From a virus, in IMG/VR virus record IMGVR_UViG_3300045970_000027, positions 20,306-84,305 of that record: 64,000 bases of DNA, one strand, 5' to 3'. Each line of letters opens with the position of its first letter. The first letter of the stretch is position 1. The translations under genes and the position numbers were made by a program. Below are positions 31,038 through 39,353 of this stretch, in pieces. Below the pieces are notes generated by a model that saw nothing but the letters and a program-made list of their open reading frames with translations, did not search any database and was not told the origin of the DNA.

Positions 31038-31897
31038 GAGACCTCCTGCTCCTGTAGGTGCTCGATGTACGCGGTAGACAGGCTGGCCTGCTTCCCGCGA
31101 AGAGTGTCGATGTTGCGCTGGATGTACGAGAGGAACAACTTGTAGGCCGGGAAGTCGTTGGAGATCTTGGCCGTCTCTCGGCTGTCGGCGAAGAACTGGT
31201 CGAGCAGGGTGGCGCAGTCCTGAGGCGTGAGGCCTTCCTTCGCCCAGACCTTCAGCGCGAACATCAGGCTGTTGCCGCCAGTGTGGTTCCCCCGCAGGTT
31301 GGGTAGGTCGTGCCATGAGGCCGTTGTGGGCAGGTAGGCCTGAGAGACCCGCTGCCGGAAGTCGGCTACGACGTCGTCCATCGTCCACTGCTCGCGTGGG
31401 ACGAGGTTGCGGAACTTCTGAGGCTTCTGCTTGACCGCCTTCGACTTCGGCTGAGGTCGCTCACCGATGAAGCCGACCCCGCCGATGTCATCCCCGTCGT
31501 CCTGCCACCGTGCCACGGTCGTCTCCTTGATCACTTCGATACCCTTGACGGGGGCAGCGCCCCCTACTACTGATTCTTTAGAATCAGTAGGAGCATGACT
31601 AGTAGTCTGAGTAGTAGGTAGGTAGACCGAAGAGTTTCGCGCCATATCAGGCGCGACTCGCGCCACATTCGACTCATCTCGCGCCAGCACTTGGTACGTC
31701 CCACGGACGATTACGGTCAGGATTCCGGCCTCAACGAGGGTGGAGATCACCCTCTGGGTAGCCCTCAGGGACATGCCGAAGTACTCGGCTACCTCAGCCG
31801 ATCTGACGTTGAGAGGCTGGTCACCAGCCATGTCGAGCAGGATGTGCGCGACCTTGTAGGCGTCCCCCGGCAGTGCTGCCAGAGCAGGGTTGATCAT
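31022..31897 (-). CDS. Winged-helix replication initiator (DnaD/DnaA-like role)
   Basis: 291 residues. Residues ~5-75 form a winged helix ('AYKVAHILLDMAGD...VRSAEVAEYFGMSLRATQRVISTLVEAGILTVIVRGTYQVL'). A low-complexity linker (75-165) and a C-terminal helical domain follow. This is the build of phage initiators that bind the origin and recruit the helicase loader. The loader gene overlaps its 3' end by 16 bp. The AT-rich linker region or the leader at 31898-31944 could hold the origin, but no iterons were seen. Confidence 0.7.
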   Translation of the reverse strand: MINPALAALPGDAYKVAHILLDMAGDQPLNVRSAEVAEYFGMSLRATQRVISTLVEAGILTVIVRGTYQVLARDESNVARVAPDMARNSSVYLPTTQTTSHAPTDSKESVVGGAAPVKGIEVIKETTVARWQDDGDDIGGVGFIGERPQPKSKAVKQKPQKFRNLVPREQWTMDDVVADFRQRVSQAYLPTTASWHDLPNLRGNHTGGNSLMFALKVWAKEGLTPQDCATLLDQFFADSRETAKISNDFPAYKLFLSYIQRNIDTLRGKQASLSTAYIEHLQEQEVSWFKK

Positions 31898-31944
31898 CTA
31901 GTAGTCCTTGTTGTGTCGTCTGTCGCGAGCGTTGCTTGTAGAGG

Positions 31945-32430
31945 TTACACCTTCTTGGCAGTCGAACGCGACCTACGGCGTGTCGTGAGTTCCGCGATCT
32001 CTGCGCGGACGGTCCGGAGGACGCGCTCGGTGACCGACTCGATGATGGCCTCGACGTCTACTTCCGGCTTCCCGATCTCCAGTTCCTTGAAGTCGTCTTC
32101 CATGTCGTAGACCGGGATGCCTCGGGCATTGAACCACTGGAGGTGGCGGTACATCTCGTCGGACTCGTCCCACGCCATGAAGACCATGTCGTCAAGTGAC
32201 GCCATGATGGACATGCGGGTGTACGGGTCGGGGTCTTCAATGACCTCGGCGGCAGCCTCAAGTACATCGTCGCTAAGTTGAGCAATAACTCTTGTAATGA
32301 CGATAACTGAAGCAGGAAGTTCGGGGATCCCACTAGTCAGACTCTCGTCAGACAAGACAATCTGGTTAAAGGAATCGGGCAAATAGGGCAGACCCGCCTC
32401 ATCTAGTACTCCGTAGATGTAAAGCCTCAC
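31945..32430 (-). CDS. Hypothetical protein
   Basis: 161 residues from a GTG at 32430 with AGGAA upstream. An alpha/beta N-terminal part (MRLYIYGVLDEAGLPYLP...VIVITRVIAQL) resembles a nucleotide-handling domain ('MAWDESDEMYRHLQWFNARGIPVYDM'). The C-terminus is helical and basic (TTRRRSRSTAKKV). It is the first gene of the replication block next to the structural genes. No family recognised. Confidence 0.6.
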   Translation of the reverse strand: MRLYIYGVLDEAGLPYLPDSFNQIVLSDESLTSGIPELPASVIVITRVIAQLSDDVLEAAAEVIEDPDPYTRMSIMASLDDMVFMAWDESDEMYRHLQWFNARGIPVYDMEDDFKELEIGKPEVDVEAIIESVTERVLRTVRAEIAELTTRRRSRSTAKKV

Positions 32431-32460
32431 TATGGGTTCCTATACTTTTAGTGTTGTTAG

Positions 32461-32700
32461 TTACCGGACCCGTGCGACTACCGAGATAGCGCGGTCGATA
32501 AGTGAGATCACGCTGATCGTCGTGAACGACGCGGCGGCGGCGAAGATTGGGATGTCCCAGCCGGTGAAGCCGAACGCCCAGAGGCTGAGGGCTGAGACGA
32601 CGAACGCGATGACCCCACGGTAGATCGAGAGGTACTGCCAGTAGTCGATTGCCGAGACTACGAAGCCTGCGGTGAGTGCTGCGATGAGAATCTGCTCCAT
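32461..32700 (-). CDS. Membrane protein, possible holin
   Basis: 79 residues with three hydrophobic segments (about 3-20, 28-46 and 49-68) and a short charged C-terminus. It lies between the last tail-fibre gene and the replication block, a common place for phage holins, and is preceded by a TTTAGCGCT leader element at 32735. No lysin is adjacent, so holin function is only a suggestion. Confidence 0.6.
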   Translation of the reverse strand: MEQILIAALTAGFVVSAIDYWQYLSIYRGVIAFVVSALSLWAFGFTGWDIPIFAAAASFTTISVISLIDRAISVVARVR

Positions 32701-32734
32701 GGTTCCAACCTTATGAACGTAGTCTTAGTCGGAA

Positions 32735-32743
32735 AGCGCTAAA
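32735..32743 (-). promoter_or_regulatory. TTTAGCGCT leader element, copy D
   Basis: One of four TTTAGCSCT elements in structural-half intergenic gaps (others at 37048, 51186 and 60789). It lies 35 bases 5' of the membrane-protein ATG. This copy has no TTCACACYGTGAA palindrome beside it. Confidence 0.4.
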
Positions 32744-32745
32744 CC

Positions 32746-34758
32746 TCAGGAGTTCGCTGCGAGTGCGGTGACTGCGGCCCTGACCAGCGGGTCCTTGGAG
32801 TCCCAGAGCATGACTCTCCAGTCGACGCCGAGCGGGACGTAGTAGTCGAGGGTCTCGATCAGGCGTGCCAACTTGGTCGGTCGGCCGGGGTAGAGGATCG
32901 AGATCGACTTCGCGGCGACGTTAGACCAAGAGCCTTCGTTGCCCGTAGCATCGGCGACCGTCCCAGAGAAGAAGAGTGGGGAGTGGTCGGCCTGCTCGAA
33001 ACAGATAGCGTCGAGGTTCACCGTCCCGGTACCAGTGAAGAGGACCTGCGCCTTGGCGGCTGTGGCCGGTGCCGTGAACGAGGACTCGTACCGCTGGAAG
33101 GTCGCCGTCAGCGCGGTGAGCGGGAGGGTCGACGTAGAGATCGTCACACCCCCACTCGTCTTCCAGACGATGCTGGCCGTACCTGTCGCCCCCAGACCCT
33201 TAGCCCAGAGGGAGAGGGTGTACGGGACGAGTGGGGTTACCCCGACGTCGCCTTGACTAAGTGAGTACGCGGTAGTTCCCACAACACCGACGATCTTCCC
33301 GCAGCCTGTCCCGTAGACGTGAGACGTGCTGTCGATGGTGAGTGTCCCGGTGAGGGCTACCCAGTTCGCGAATGTCGCATCCTCAAACGAGGGGTCGTAT
33401 ATCAGGTTCACCCGTGCCGGGTCGCAGATGATGTTGACGGTCTGCGGGTCACGGTAGGCGAACACACCACCCACATAACTGGTGGTGCTAGTGAACGACA
33501 TCAGGTCGAGGTGGAGAGCATTGGTACTGGCACCCGTCAGCGTGATGGTCAACTTCGCGAAGGCGGCAGTGGCGGGGGCAACCGCCGTGTACGTGAGAGC
33601 GGCCCATGCTGCACTCGACGCCCGAGCGGTGTCGGTCGACGTCGAGACGGCGGCCCCGGTCTGGGTTAGCCACGTCACAGCCAGAGTTACAGTGGGAGTG
33701 CCTGAAACCCGCTTGTTGGGGACTTCGAACCTATACGTATGATTCCCTACAACAGGGATACACCGGAGTACGTCGGTGTTACTCGGGAGTGTGATGACCT
33801 GTGATGCCGACGTAAGTGTGGCCAGTCCGACCCCGGCTTGGTTCCACGCCGAGGTAGACGACTCGTAGTTGTACAGACCTGACGGGTAGGTGACTGTCGT
33901 ACCATTGACGACCGCCCTAGCCAGCGTCCCACCCGTGGTCGACCAGTTCCCGATGCTGGTCTCAAAGGAGGAGTCGTCCCTACTGAGGAACTTGTTCGGG
34001 CTGTCGGTGACGGTCGTCTGCCATCCGGTCAGGGCTTCGACGTAGGTGGCTATCCCGTTGAGGGTCCCCTTGTTCCGGTAGATGTACCCACCCTCGCGAT
34101 GGAGTCTGGCAGAGGCGGCCGTCCCGATGGTGTACTCGGACGACATGCCGATGCCTTCGGCGTACGCGTTGTGCAGGCGGCGAATCGTCTGCTTCTCCCT
34201 CTTGTCGGGGAGGATCGAGTCGACTGCCGAGGCGAGTTCGTCGTACGTCAGCGTGAGCCCTGACAGGAAGCGGACGAGGTCGGAGTTCGGGTCGTGCGGA
34301 GTGATCGGGTTCCCGTCTGCAGACGTGTACACCGACGGGATCGCGTTGATCAGGTAGTCGGACGTCCCACGGTCGTACGGCAGGAGGACGGAGGTTGCCG
34401 CATCCTTGAACCACAGACCAGCCGAGTCCACCACAAACAGCGTGTAGTAGACCCATCCCGGTGTGAGCGGGACGTCGTTGTAGGTGATCGTGTCGGCGTA
34501 GTTGGTTACCCCGTCGGTGACGACGAACTCGGTAGCCGTGATGAGACCGGTGGAGACCGTGACCCCCGACATCGGGTGCTCGGCAGCACCGTTGTACGTC
34601 CTGATCAGGTAGTACGTCTTCCCGACCTCAGCCGGGACACCGACGTTCACTTCGATCTTCGTGTAACTGATCGCTGTCGCGAGGAGGGTCGACCGCGTGA
34701 TGCCCCGACCGCCGCCGTACTTGTAGTCGGAGTAACTGAACGTCCCATACCTAGCCAT
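32746..34758 (-). CDS. Tail protein with gpI-like N-terminus and carbohydrate-binding modules
   Basis: 670 residues. After a beta-rich start, residues ~130-230 ('DYLINAIPSVYTSADG...LVRFLSGLTLTYDELASAVDSILPDKREKQTIRRLHNAYAEGIGM') recall the baseplate/tail protein I region that anchors fibres. Two later segments (about 265-420 and 450-600, each with 'SFE.S..NW', 'WLT', 'LDLMSF/LDAICFEQ') look like CBM4/9-type carbohydrate-binding modules. The last 40 residues return to a tail-like 'LARLIETLDYYVPLGVDWRVMLWDS'. Likely a baseplate-to-fibre or receptor-binding protein. Confidence 0.7.
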   Translation of the reverse strand: MARYGTFSYSDYKYGGGRGITRSTLLATAISYTKIEVNVGVPAEVGKTYYLIRTYNGAAEHPMSGVTVSTGLITATEFVVTDGVTNYADTITYNDVPLTPGWVYYTLFVVDSAGLWFKDAATSVLLPYDRGTSDYLINAIPSVYTSADGNPITPHDPNSDLVRFLSGLTLTYDELASAVDSILPDKREKQTIRRLHNAYAEGIGMSSEYTIGTAASARLHREGGYIYRNKGTLNGIATYVEALTGWQTTVTDSPNKFLSRDDSSFETSIGNWSTTGGTLARAVVNGTTVTYPSGLYNYESSTSAWNQAGVGLATLTSASQVITLPSNTDVLRCIPVVGNHTYRFEVPNKRVSGTPTVTLAVTWLTQTGAAVSTSTDTARASSAAWAALTYTAVAPATAAFAKLTITLTGASTNALHLDLMSFTSTTSYVGGVFAYRDPQTVNIICDPARVNLIYDPSFEDATFANWVALTGTLTIDSTSHVYGTGCGKIVGVVGTTAYSLSQGDVGVTPLVPYTLSLWAKGLGATGTASIVWKTSGGVTISTSTLPLTALTATFQRYESSFTAPATAAKAQVLFTGTGTVNLDAICFEQADHSPLFFSGTVADATGNEGSWSNVAAKSISILYPGRPTKLARLIETLDYYVPLGVDWRVMLWDSKDPLVRAAVTALAANS

Positions 34759-34761
34759 GGA

Positions 34762-35301
34762 TTACCACTTGCCGATTGGGCAGGCCGCCCGTGCGAGGGA
34801 CGTCTTCCACTTGGTCACACAGCCACACGCCGTGCAGATACCCAGTTTCAGGGATGGGCAGGGGGCGCAGATGTCAAGCCGGGACTGCTGGAGTTCGGCT
34901 GACGACTTCTCCTCGTTCGGGTTGAGGAGGTCCCACGGACGGACAGGCTTCGCAGTCGACACTGTGGTCGGTGAGGTGACCGTGATGAAGCCCTCCTCCT
35001 CCAGCATCACGAAGCCGTTGATGTGCGCGAACTTCGCCGTGTACTTCGTACGGCCGACTGGAATCCCCCACGTATCGGGTAGGTGGATCTCGGCAGTCAT
35101 ATTGGCGTCCCACTGACGGTTGACCAGAGTTACCTGAGTCCCGACCAAGAGACGATCAGACGTACCGTCGGGGTACTCAAGCAGGACGCTCGACTCGGGG
35201 AAGTCAAGCGTGAGACCATCACTCGTCGGGTAGAGACCGATGGGCGTCCACACGATGTCGAGCGGGTCGCCCTGCACCACTGCGTAGTGGTTCTTCTTCA
35301 T
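34762..35301 (-). CDS. Virion-region protein with C-terminal Cys cluster
   Basis: 179 residues from the ATG at 35301 (GGAAGG upstream; ATGA overlap with the preceding gene). A beta-rich body is followed by 'ICAPCPSLKLGICTACGCVTKWKTSLARAACPIGKW', six Cys arranged as one or two zinc sites. I have seen such C-terminal Cys motifs in phage structural-region proteins of unknown role. It may stabilise a fibre. Confidence 0.6.
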   Translation of the reverse strand: MKKNHYAVVQGDPLDIVWTPIGLYPTSDGLTLDFPESSVLLEYPDGTSDRLLVGTQVTLVNRQWDANMTAEIHLPDTWGIPVGRTKYTAKFAHINGFVMLEEEGFITVTSPTTVSTAKPVRPWDLLNPNEEKSSAELQQSRLDICAPCPSLKLGICTACGCVTKWKTSLARAACPIGKW

Positions 35302-35897
35302 GAGACCTTCCACCATTCGTTTGTTCCTTGGGTATACCCACTGCCTTGCGGCGTGTAGTTGAGCGTGTAGTAGTTGTTGTAGTACCCCGCGTGGCAGACC
35401 CAGCCGCAGCAGTTGACTCCATCGCCGCAGCCGTTGAACGTCCCACAACCGCACTGCTGACCGGGAGGGCCGCAGTTGTCGAACGTCTGGTTCGTGCAGA
35501 CGTAGTCACTGTGGTAGACGTCGTTGACGAGAGGCTGGTGGTCCATGTATGCCGCTGTCGACTGGGGCGCGTTGGACGCCCACCCTGCCGTGACACTGAA
35601 GCGTGCGGTGGCCCCGGTGAGGGTGAACTGGTTGAGGGTCCCGTTCCACGTTGCCGTACCAGTACCGGTTAGGAGGGTCGGTGTGTAGACCGCGTTGGCT
35701 ACCGGGTTGGTGACGCTGAAGACCAAGTTGCTGACGTACCCCGTGATGGGGGCGGTCGGCGGGATGCCGAGAGTGGTGACCCGCCAGACACCCGCCACCT
35801 TCTCGTAGACGGTCCCACCTGTATGCCAGACGCCACCGACCTTGGCGTAGACGTTTCCCGGCGTATGCCAGACGCCACCGACTTTGACGTAACTCAT
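35298..35897 (-). CDS. Repeat- and Cys-rich fibre protein
   Basis: 199 residues. It starts with three 15-residue tandem repeats (consensus VYxKVGGVWHTxGT), typical of phage fibre attachment regions. A beta-rich middle follows, then a C-terminal part with eleven Cys (including NCGPPGQQCGCGTFNGCGDG), which may form disulfides or bind metal outside the cell. Probably a receptor-binding or tip protein; start and stop overlap both neighbours. Confidence 0.65.
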   Translation of the reverse strand: MSYVKVGGVWHTPGNVYAKVGGVWHTGGTVYEKVAGVWRVTTLGIPPTAPITGYVSNLVFSVTNPVANAVYTPTLLTGTGTATWNGTLNQFTLTGATARFSVTAGWASNAPQSTAAYMDHQPLVNDVYHSDYVCTNQTFDNCGPPGQQCGCGTFNGCGDGVNCCGWVCHAGYYNNYYTLNYTPQGSGYTQGTNEWWKVS

Positions 35898-36988
35898 CAG
35901 ACGTACACGATCCAGAGGTCTCCATCAGCCCCGGTCGCATTGGACGGAGCACCGGCAACGCTGGTGATCCAGACCTGACGTACGCCCGCGCTGATGGCCG
36001 CAGTTGGGGATACGACGGTGACGGCACCCGTGAAGGTTGCTCCAGCCAGCGGTGCATATGTTCCAGAGAGGCCGGTGACCGCCGTCTGTGGGATGTTGGA
36101 GAGTGTGTTCAGCGAACCGTTGATCGTCTTGTTGGTCAGGGCCTGCGCGTCGGAGATGGTTGCTGCCTGCACACCCGCCTGCTGCAGTGTGGTCGCGTTG
36201 ACTGTCCCACCACTGATCGTTGCACCAGTAGCCGTGAGGGTTCCTGTGAGCGTCCCTGCCGCGATGGCCGGTGCGGTCAGCGTCTTGTTAGTCAGGGTAT
36301 CCGTGGTGGCCTTGCCTACGAGGGTATCTGTGGCTGCGGGGAGCGTGAGGGAAGTAGTCCCAGCAGCGGCTGTGGCCAGAAGTGTGGTCGTCCCTGATAC
36401 CGAGCCGTTGAACTTCGCGCCCGTACCGCCGATGGTTGGCAGGGTCAGCGTCTTGTTGAGCAGGGTATCCGTGGTGGCTAGCCCTACCAGAGTGTCCGTG
36501 CTAGTAGGCAGCGTGAGGGTGGCTGCTCCCGCGTTGGTGAGGATAGTCGCGATCTTCGGCGCGGTCAGCGTCTTATTGGTCAACGTGTCGGTCGTCGCCT
36601 TGCCTACCAGCGTGTCGGCCGTTAAGGGGAACGTGACCGTGGCAGTTCCCGTGTTGGTCAAGACACTGTCGATCTTGGGGGTCGTCAGGGTCTTGTTGGT
36701 CAGGGTCTGCACCCCAGCCAGAGTCACCCCGGTAGACGCCGACGCCGTAGTGCTGCTCAGGAAGCCGAGGTTCGACTCGATGTTGGTCAGGCGCGCAGAG
36801 ACCGACGCGTGTGTCGCCGGTACGGCCCAAGTGCTCCCCCATGCGGAAGAGAGGAGGCCAAGCCCGAGGGTGGACTGAGTCGCGTTGACCTCGTCCTGCA
36901 GGACGTTGACGTGGTCAGCCAGAACGGAGTCGACAAGGTCGGTCTTGGCGACGAAGACCTTCACCGAGGAAGGGAAGACTGCAGCCAT
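35897..36988 (-). CDS. Tail fibre with LTNKTL repeats
   Basis: 363 residues. A helical N-terminal part (DSVLADHVNVLQDEVNATQSTLG...) leads into at least five repeats of 'TDTLTNKTLTxPxI', typical trimeric fibre shafts, ending with 'GADGDLWIVYV', a frequent fibre tip/collar end. The gene has its own leader with a TTTAGCCCT element and a palindrome (37035-37056), so it may be separately controlled. Confidence 0.75.
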   Translation of the reverse strand: MAAVFPSSVKVFVAKTDLVDSVLADHVNVLQDEVNATQSTLGLGLLSSAWGSTWAVPATHASVSARLTNIESNLGFLSSTTASASTGVTLAGVQTLTNKTLTTPKIDSVLTNTGTATVTFPLTADTLVGKATTDTLTNKTLTAPKIATILTNAGAATLTLPTSTDTLVGLATTDTLLNKTLTLPTIGGTGAKFNGSVSGTTTLLATAAAGTTSLTLPAATDTLVGKATTDTLTNKTLTAPAIAAGTLTGTLTATGATISGGTVNATTLQQAGVQAATISDAQALTNKTINGSLNTLSNIPQTAVTGLSGTYAPLAGATFTGAVTVVSPTAAISAGVRQVWITSVAGAPSNATGADGDLWIVYV

Positions 36989-37034
36989 CTGAACCGCCTA
37001 GTGGTCTGGGTATCTACCCCATTGTCGTGGACCG

Positions 37035-37047
37035 TTCACAGTGTGAA
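37035..37047. promoter_or_regulatory. TTCACACYGTGAA palindrome, intergenic (fibre gene leader)
   Basis: TTCACACTGTGAA on the minus strand, 47 bases 5' of the fibre ATG and directly next to a TTTAGCCCT element (37048-37056). One of six copies in the window; candidate operator. Confidence 0.55.
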
Positions 37048-37078
37048 AGGGCTAAACCTCGGGGCTAGAAGGTCTCGC

Positions 37079-37399
37079 CTAAATGCCGTGCGCGGTGAGT
37101 CTCGCGAGGGCCGATGTCATCTGGGACTCCAAGGTCGTCAGACGGGTAATGAGGTTGTCGTACGCAGCGTCTCGCTTCACTGCTCCCAGCCAGACTGGGT
37201 TGTCGTGGTCCCCCGCCTCAAAGAGGACCCAGACCTGCTGACCCGGCTTGGGTAGGACGACATACCCTGCCGGGACGACCGGCCAGACCCAGTCTGTTTC
37301 TGAGTCCCCCGATACTGCCGGGATGATGACCTTGATCCGGCCACTCGACGCGGGGTCACGCACGTCTCTGACTATGGCGCGGTAGACGCCAGACGTCAT
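37079..37399 (-). CDS. Baseplate spike/hub OB-fold protein (gpV/gp5-N like)
   Basis: 106 residues with the phage baseplate V OB-fold pattern: 'YRAIVRDVRDPASSGRIKVIIPAVSGDSETDWVWPVVPAGYVVLPKPGQQVWVLFEAGDHDNPVWLGAV', then a short coiled coil. Such proteins sit at the tip of the inner tube and carry or precede the puncturing spike. Its ATG overlaps the baseplate J stop. Confidence 0.85.
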   Translation of the reverse strand: MTSGVYRAIVRDVRDPASSGRIKVIIPAVSGDSETDWVWPVVPAGYVVLPKPGQQVWVLFEAGDHDNPVWLGAVKRDAAYDNLITRLTTLESQMTSALARLTAHGI

Positions 37400-38949
37400 T
37401 AGGCACCACCTGTGGCCGTGACAGTGATCGTGCTCTCAGTCATCAGGAAGATCTCGGACTCGCCAGCGACGAGGTTGGTGACACCATCGGCGTCGGCAGT
37501 CTTCTTGAGGACGGTGACCACCACACTCTGGGTTACCCCGAGGGAGGAGACCAGCGCGATCAGGTCGGTAGTCAGGATCGTCGCCCCGAACCCGATATTG
37601 CTGTAGTCGAACCGGTCGGCGATGGCCTGCCTGACGATGGTGACGACATCGGTGTTCAGGACACTTGTAAGAGAGGTGACCGTCAAGGTGACGCTCACCG
37701 GGGTGTACACCGGGTCAGTCAGTGTGAGCGCAGTTCCTGCCAGCATCCTGCCGGTGATGTAGGAAGACACCGCCGTCTTGAGGGTGGTGTACTCCGTCGT
37801 GATCGTCCACGGACCGGTTCCCACTCCACTGGCGTCGAGGTAGCCGGGTCGCAACTCGGCAGCCCCAGCATTCCGGCTAGGGGCGACGGTCAGGATGACC
37901 GAACTGGGGACGGTTGACTGCGCGCTCGCCTTCCCACAGCCGGGAACCGAGAGAGCGAGATTCTGGTAGTCCTCTAGGGAGACCGCCCTGTTGTTAGAGC
38001 GGTACGCCTGCGCCGCGTTGAACCGGATAGACGAGAGGTCCTCAGGGTTCGCACCGCCAGTAGCCGCTACATCGTTGGTCACCGAGAGCGTTCCGACGAG
38101 GACGGCTACCTGACCAGCGTTGAGGCCGGGGACTGACGTGACCTCGGTGACCGTCGTGCGTGAGACGTTTCCGTTCGTACCGTCTACCTTGCGGTAGGTC
38201 GTGTAGACGACGTGCCCCTGCGACGGAACCGCACCGGAGACTCCGTCCCCGAACTGGACGTACAGACCGCCGTACCCGTCGTCCACAACGCGGTAGACCC
38301 GGCTGGTCGGGCTGTAGTCGGCGAGGTGGGAGACGCGGGTCCATGGGTAGTAGTTGACGCCGTCGTAGATGTACACGCTGACGGAGTCCTTGACGACGGT
38401 GTCACTCGGAAGGCGCAGGAACTGACTGGGAGCGCCCGTGCTGAGACCGAGGGAGTCTCCGTACCCGGTCGACCCGGTGACAGTCACCCCCTGCTGTGCC
38501 GCCACTGTGTTGGCCGAGGTTGCAGCCACAGTTACAGCAGCGGTCGTCTCAAACGGGATGTACAGGAGGACGTCACCCTTCTCGACTGCTGCCGTGACAA
38601 CCGTCCCGCTAGGGATGGTGACAGGGGAGGCCGACGAGTTTGAGAACGTGAGGGTCACCGTGCTCCCGGTATACCCCGAGGGGTCGTACCCGAGGTCGCG
38701 AGCGAGTGCGAGGACAGAAGCGCGACGGGTCGCGGTTGACAGGGTTGACTCATTGGCTGCCCGGTCGATGTAGTAGGACAGGATGTCCCCGAGATGGGCG
38801 AACGCCTCGACCATGACGACACCGAAGTCGGACGGGTCGGTAGCCTGCCACTCTGGGACGGCAGACTTGACGCGGGCGGTGAGGTCAGACCTCAGCGAGG
38901 CGAAGTCCCTCGATGTGTAGTCGATCTGGGTAGGAAGAATCTCAGCCAT
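37399..38949 (-). CDS. Baseplate J-like protein
   Basis: 516 residues. 'DYTSRDFASLRSDLTARVKSAVPEWQATDPSDFGVVMVEAFAHLGDILSYYIDRAANESTLSTATRRASVLALARDLGY' is the classical baseplate J/gp6 N-terminus, and a long beta-rich body with 'NPEDLSSIRFNAAQAYRSNNRAVSLEDYQNLAL' follows. Baseplate J proteins form the wedge ring that triggers sheath contraction. It overlaps the gp25-like gene by one base. Confidence 0.92.
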   Translation of the reverse strand: MAEILPTQIDYTSRDFASLRSDLTARVKSAVPEWQATDPSDFGVVMVEAFAHLGDILSYYIDRAANESTLSTATRRASVLALARDLGYDPSGYTGSTVTLTFSNSSASPVTIPSGTVVTAAVEKGDVLLYIPFETTAAVTVAATSANTVAAQQGVTVTGSTGYGDSLGLSTGAPSQFLRLPSDTVVKDSVSVYIYDGVNYYPWTRVSHLADYSPTSRVYRVVDDGYGGLYVQFGDGVSGAVPSQGHVVYTTYRKVDGTNGNVSRTTVTEVTSVPGLNAGQVAVLVGTLSVTNDVAATGGANPEDLSSIRFNAAQAYRSNNRAVSLEDYQNLALSVPGCGKASAQSTVPSSVILTVAPSRNAGAAELRPGYLDASGVGTGPWTITTEYTTLKTAVSSYITGRMLAGTALTLTDPVYTPVSVTLTVTSLTSVLNTDVVTIVRQAIADRFDYSNIGFGATILTTDLIALVSSLGVTQSVVVTVLKKTADADGVTNLVAGESEIFLMTESTITVTATGGA

Positions 38950-39317
38950 CAGTCAACCTCAATCACGATGCTTACAGAGTTGTCGGAGACACTGGAGTCG
39001 GGGATGCCGTACTTGATCTGAACCTCGACCTCGCCCGTATTGGAGGTCTCGGTCAGTTCCAGACCGAGGTACCTCAACTGGGGCAGCCACGTCTGGAAGG
39101 CAGAGGCGACATCGACATCGAGGACAGACTCGATAGCGTCAGTAGACCGGAAGAGGTGGATCGGGGTGGGGGTCCCGTAGTCTGGACGGTGCAGCCTTTC
39201 CCCAAGCGCGGTCGCCATGACGCTACGTACCCGGTCGGCCCAGATACGGCTCATGCTCGTCGTCGTCGCGATGTTCCCGTACCCATCGAGCCGGAAGGGG
39301 AGGCTAATCGTTCTCAT
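38949..39317 (-). CDS. gp25/GPW-like baseplate wedge protein
   Basis: 122 residues. It has the gp25 family pattern: a beta start 'ISLPFRLDGYGNIATTTSMSRIWADRVRSVMATALGERLHRPDYGTPTPIHLFRS', then 'VDVASAFQTWLPQLRYLGLELTE' and closing strands. It forms the baseplate inner wedge with baseplate J and links to the sheath. The start ATG is 36 bp from the hub gene. Confidence 0.9.
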   Translation of the reverse strand: MRTISLPFRLDGYGNIATTTSMSRIWADRVRSVMATALGERLHRPDYGTPTPIHLFRSTDAIESVLDVDVASAFQTWLPQLRYLGLELTETSNTGEVEVQIKYGIPDSSVSDNSVSIVIEVD

Positions 39318-39353
39318 GCTGTCATTCTTTCGTTTAATGGGGGGTTCTATCTG

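Noticed and set aside
35994-36878. Plus-strand frame of 294 codons opposite the LTNKTL fibre
   Set aside because: Antisense of repetitive fibre codons; Val/Ala/Pro bias typical of a shadow.
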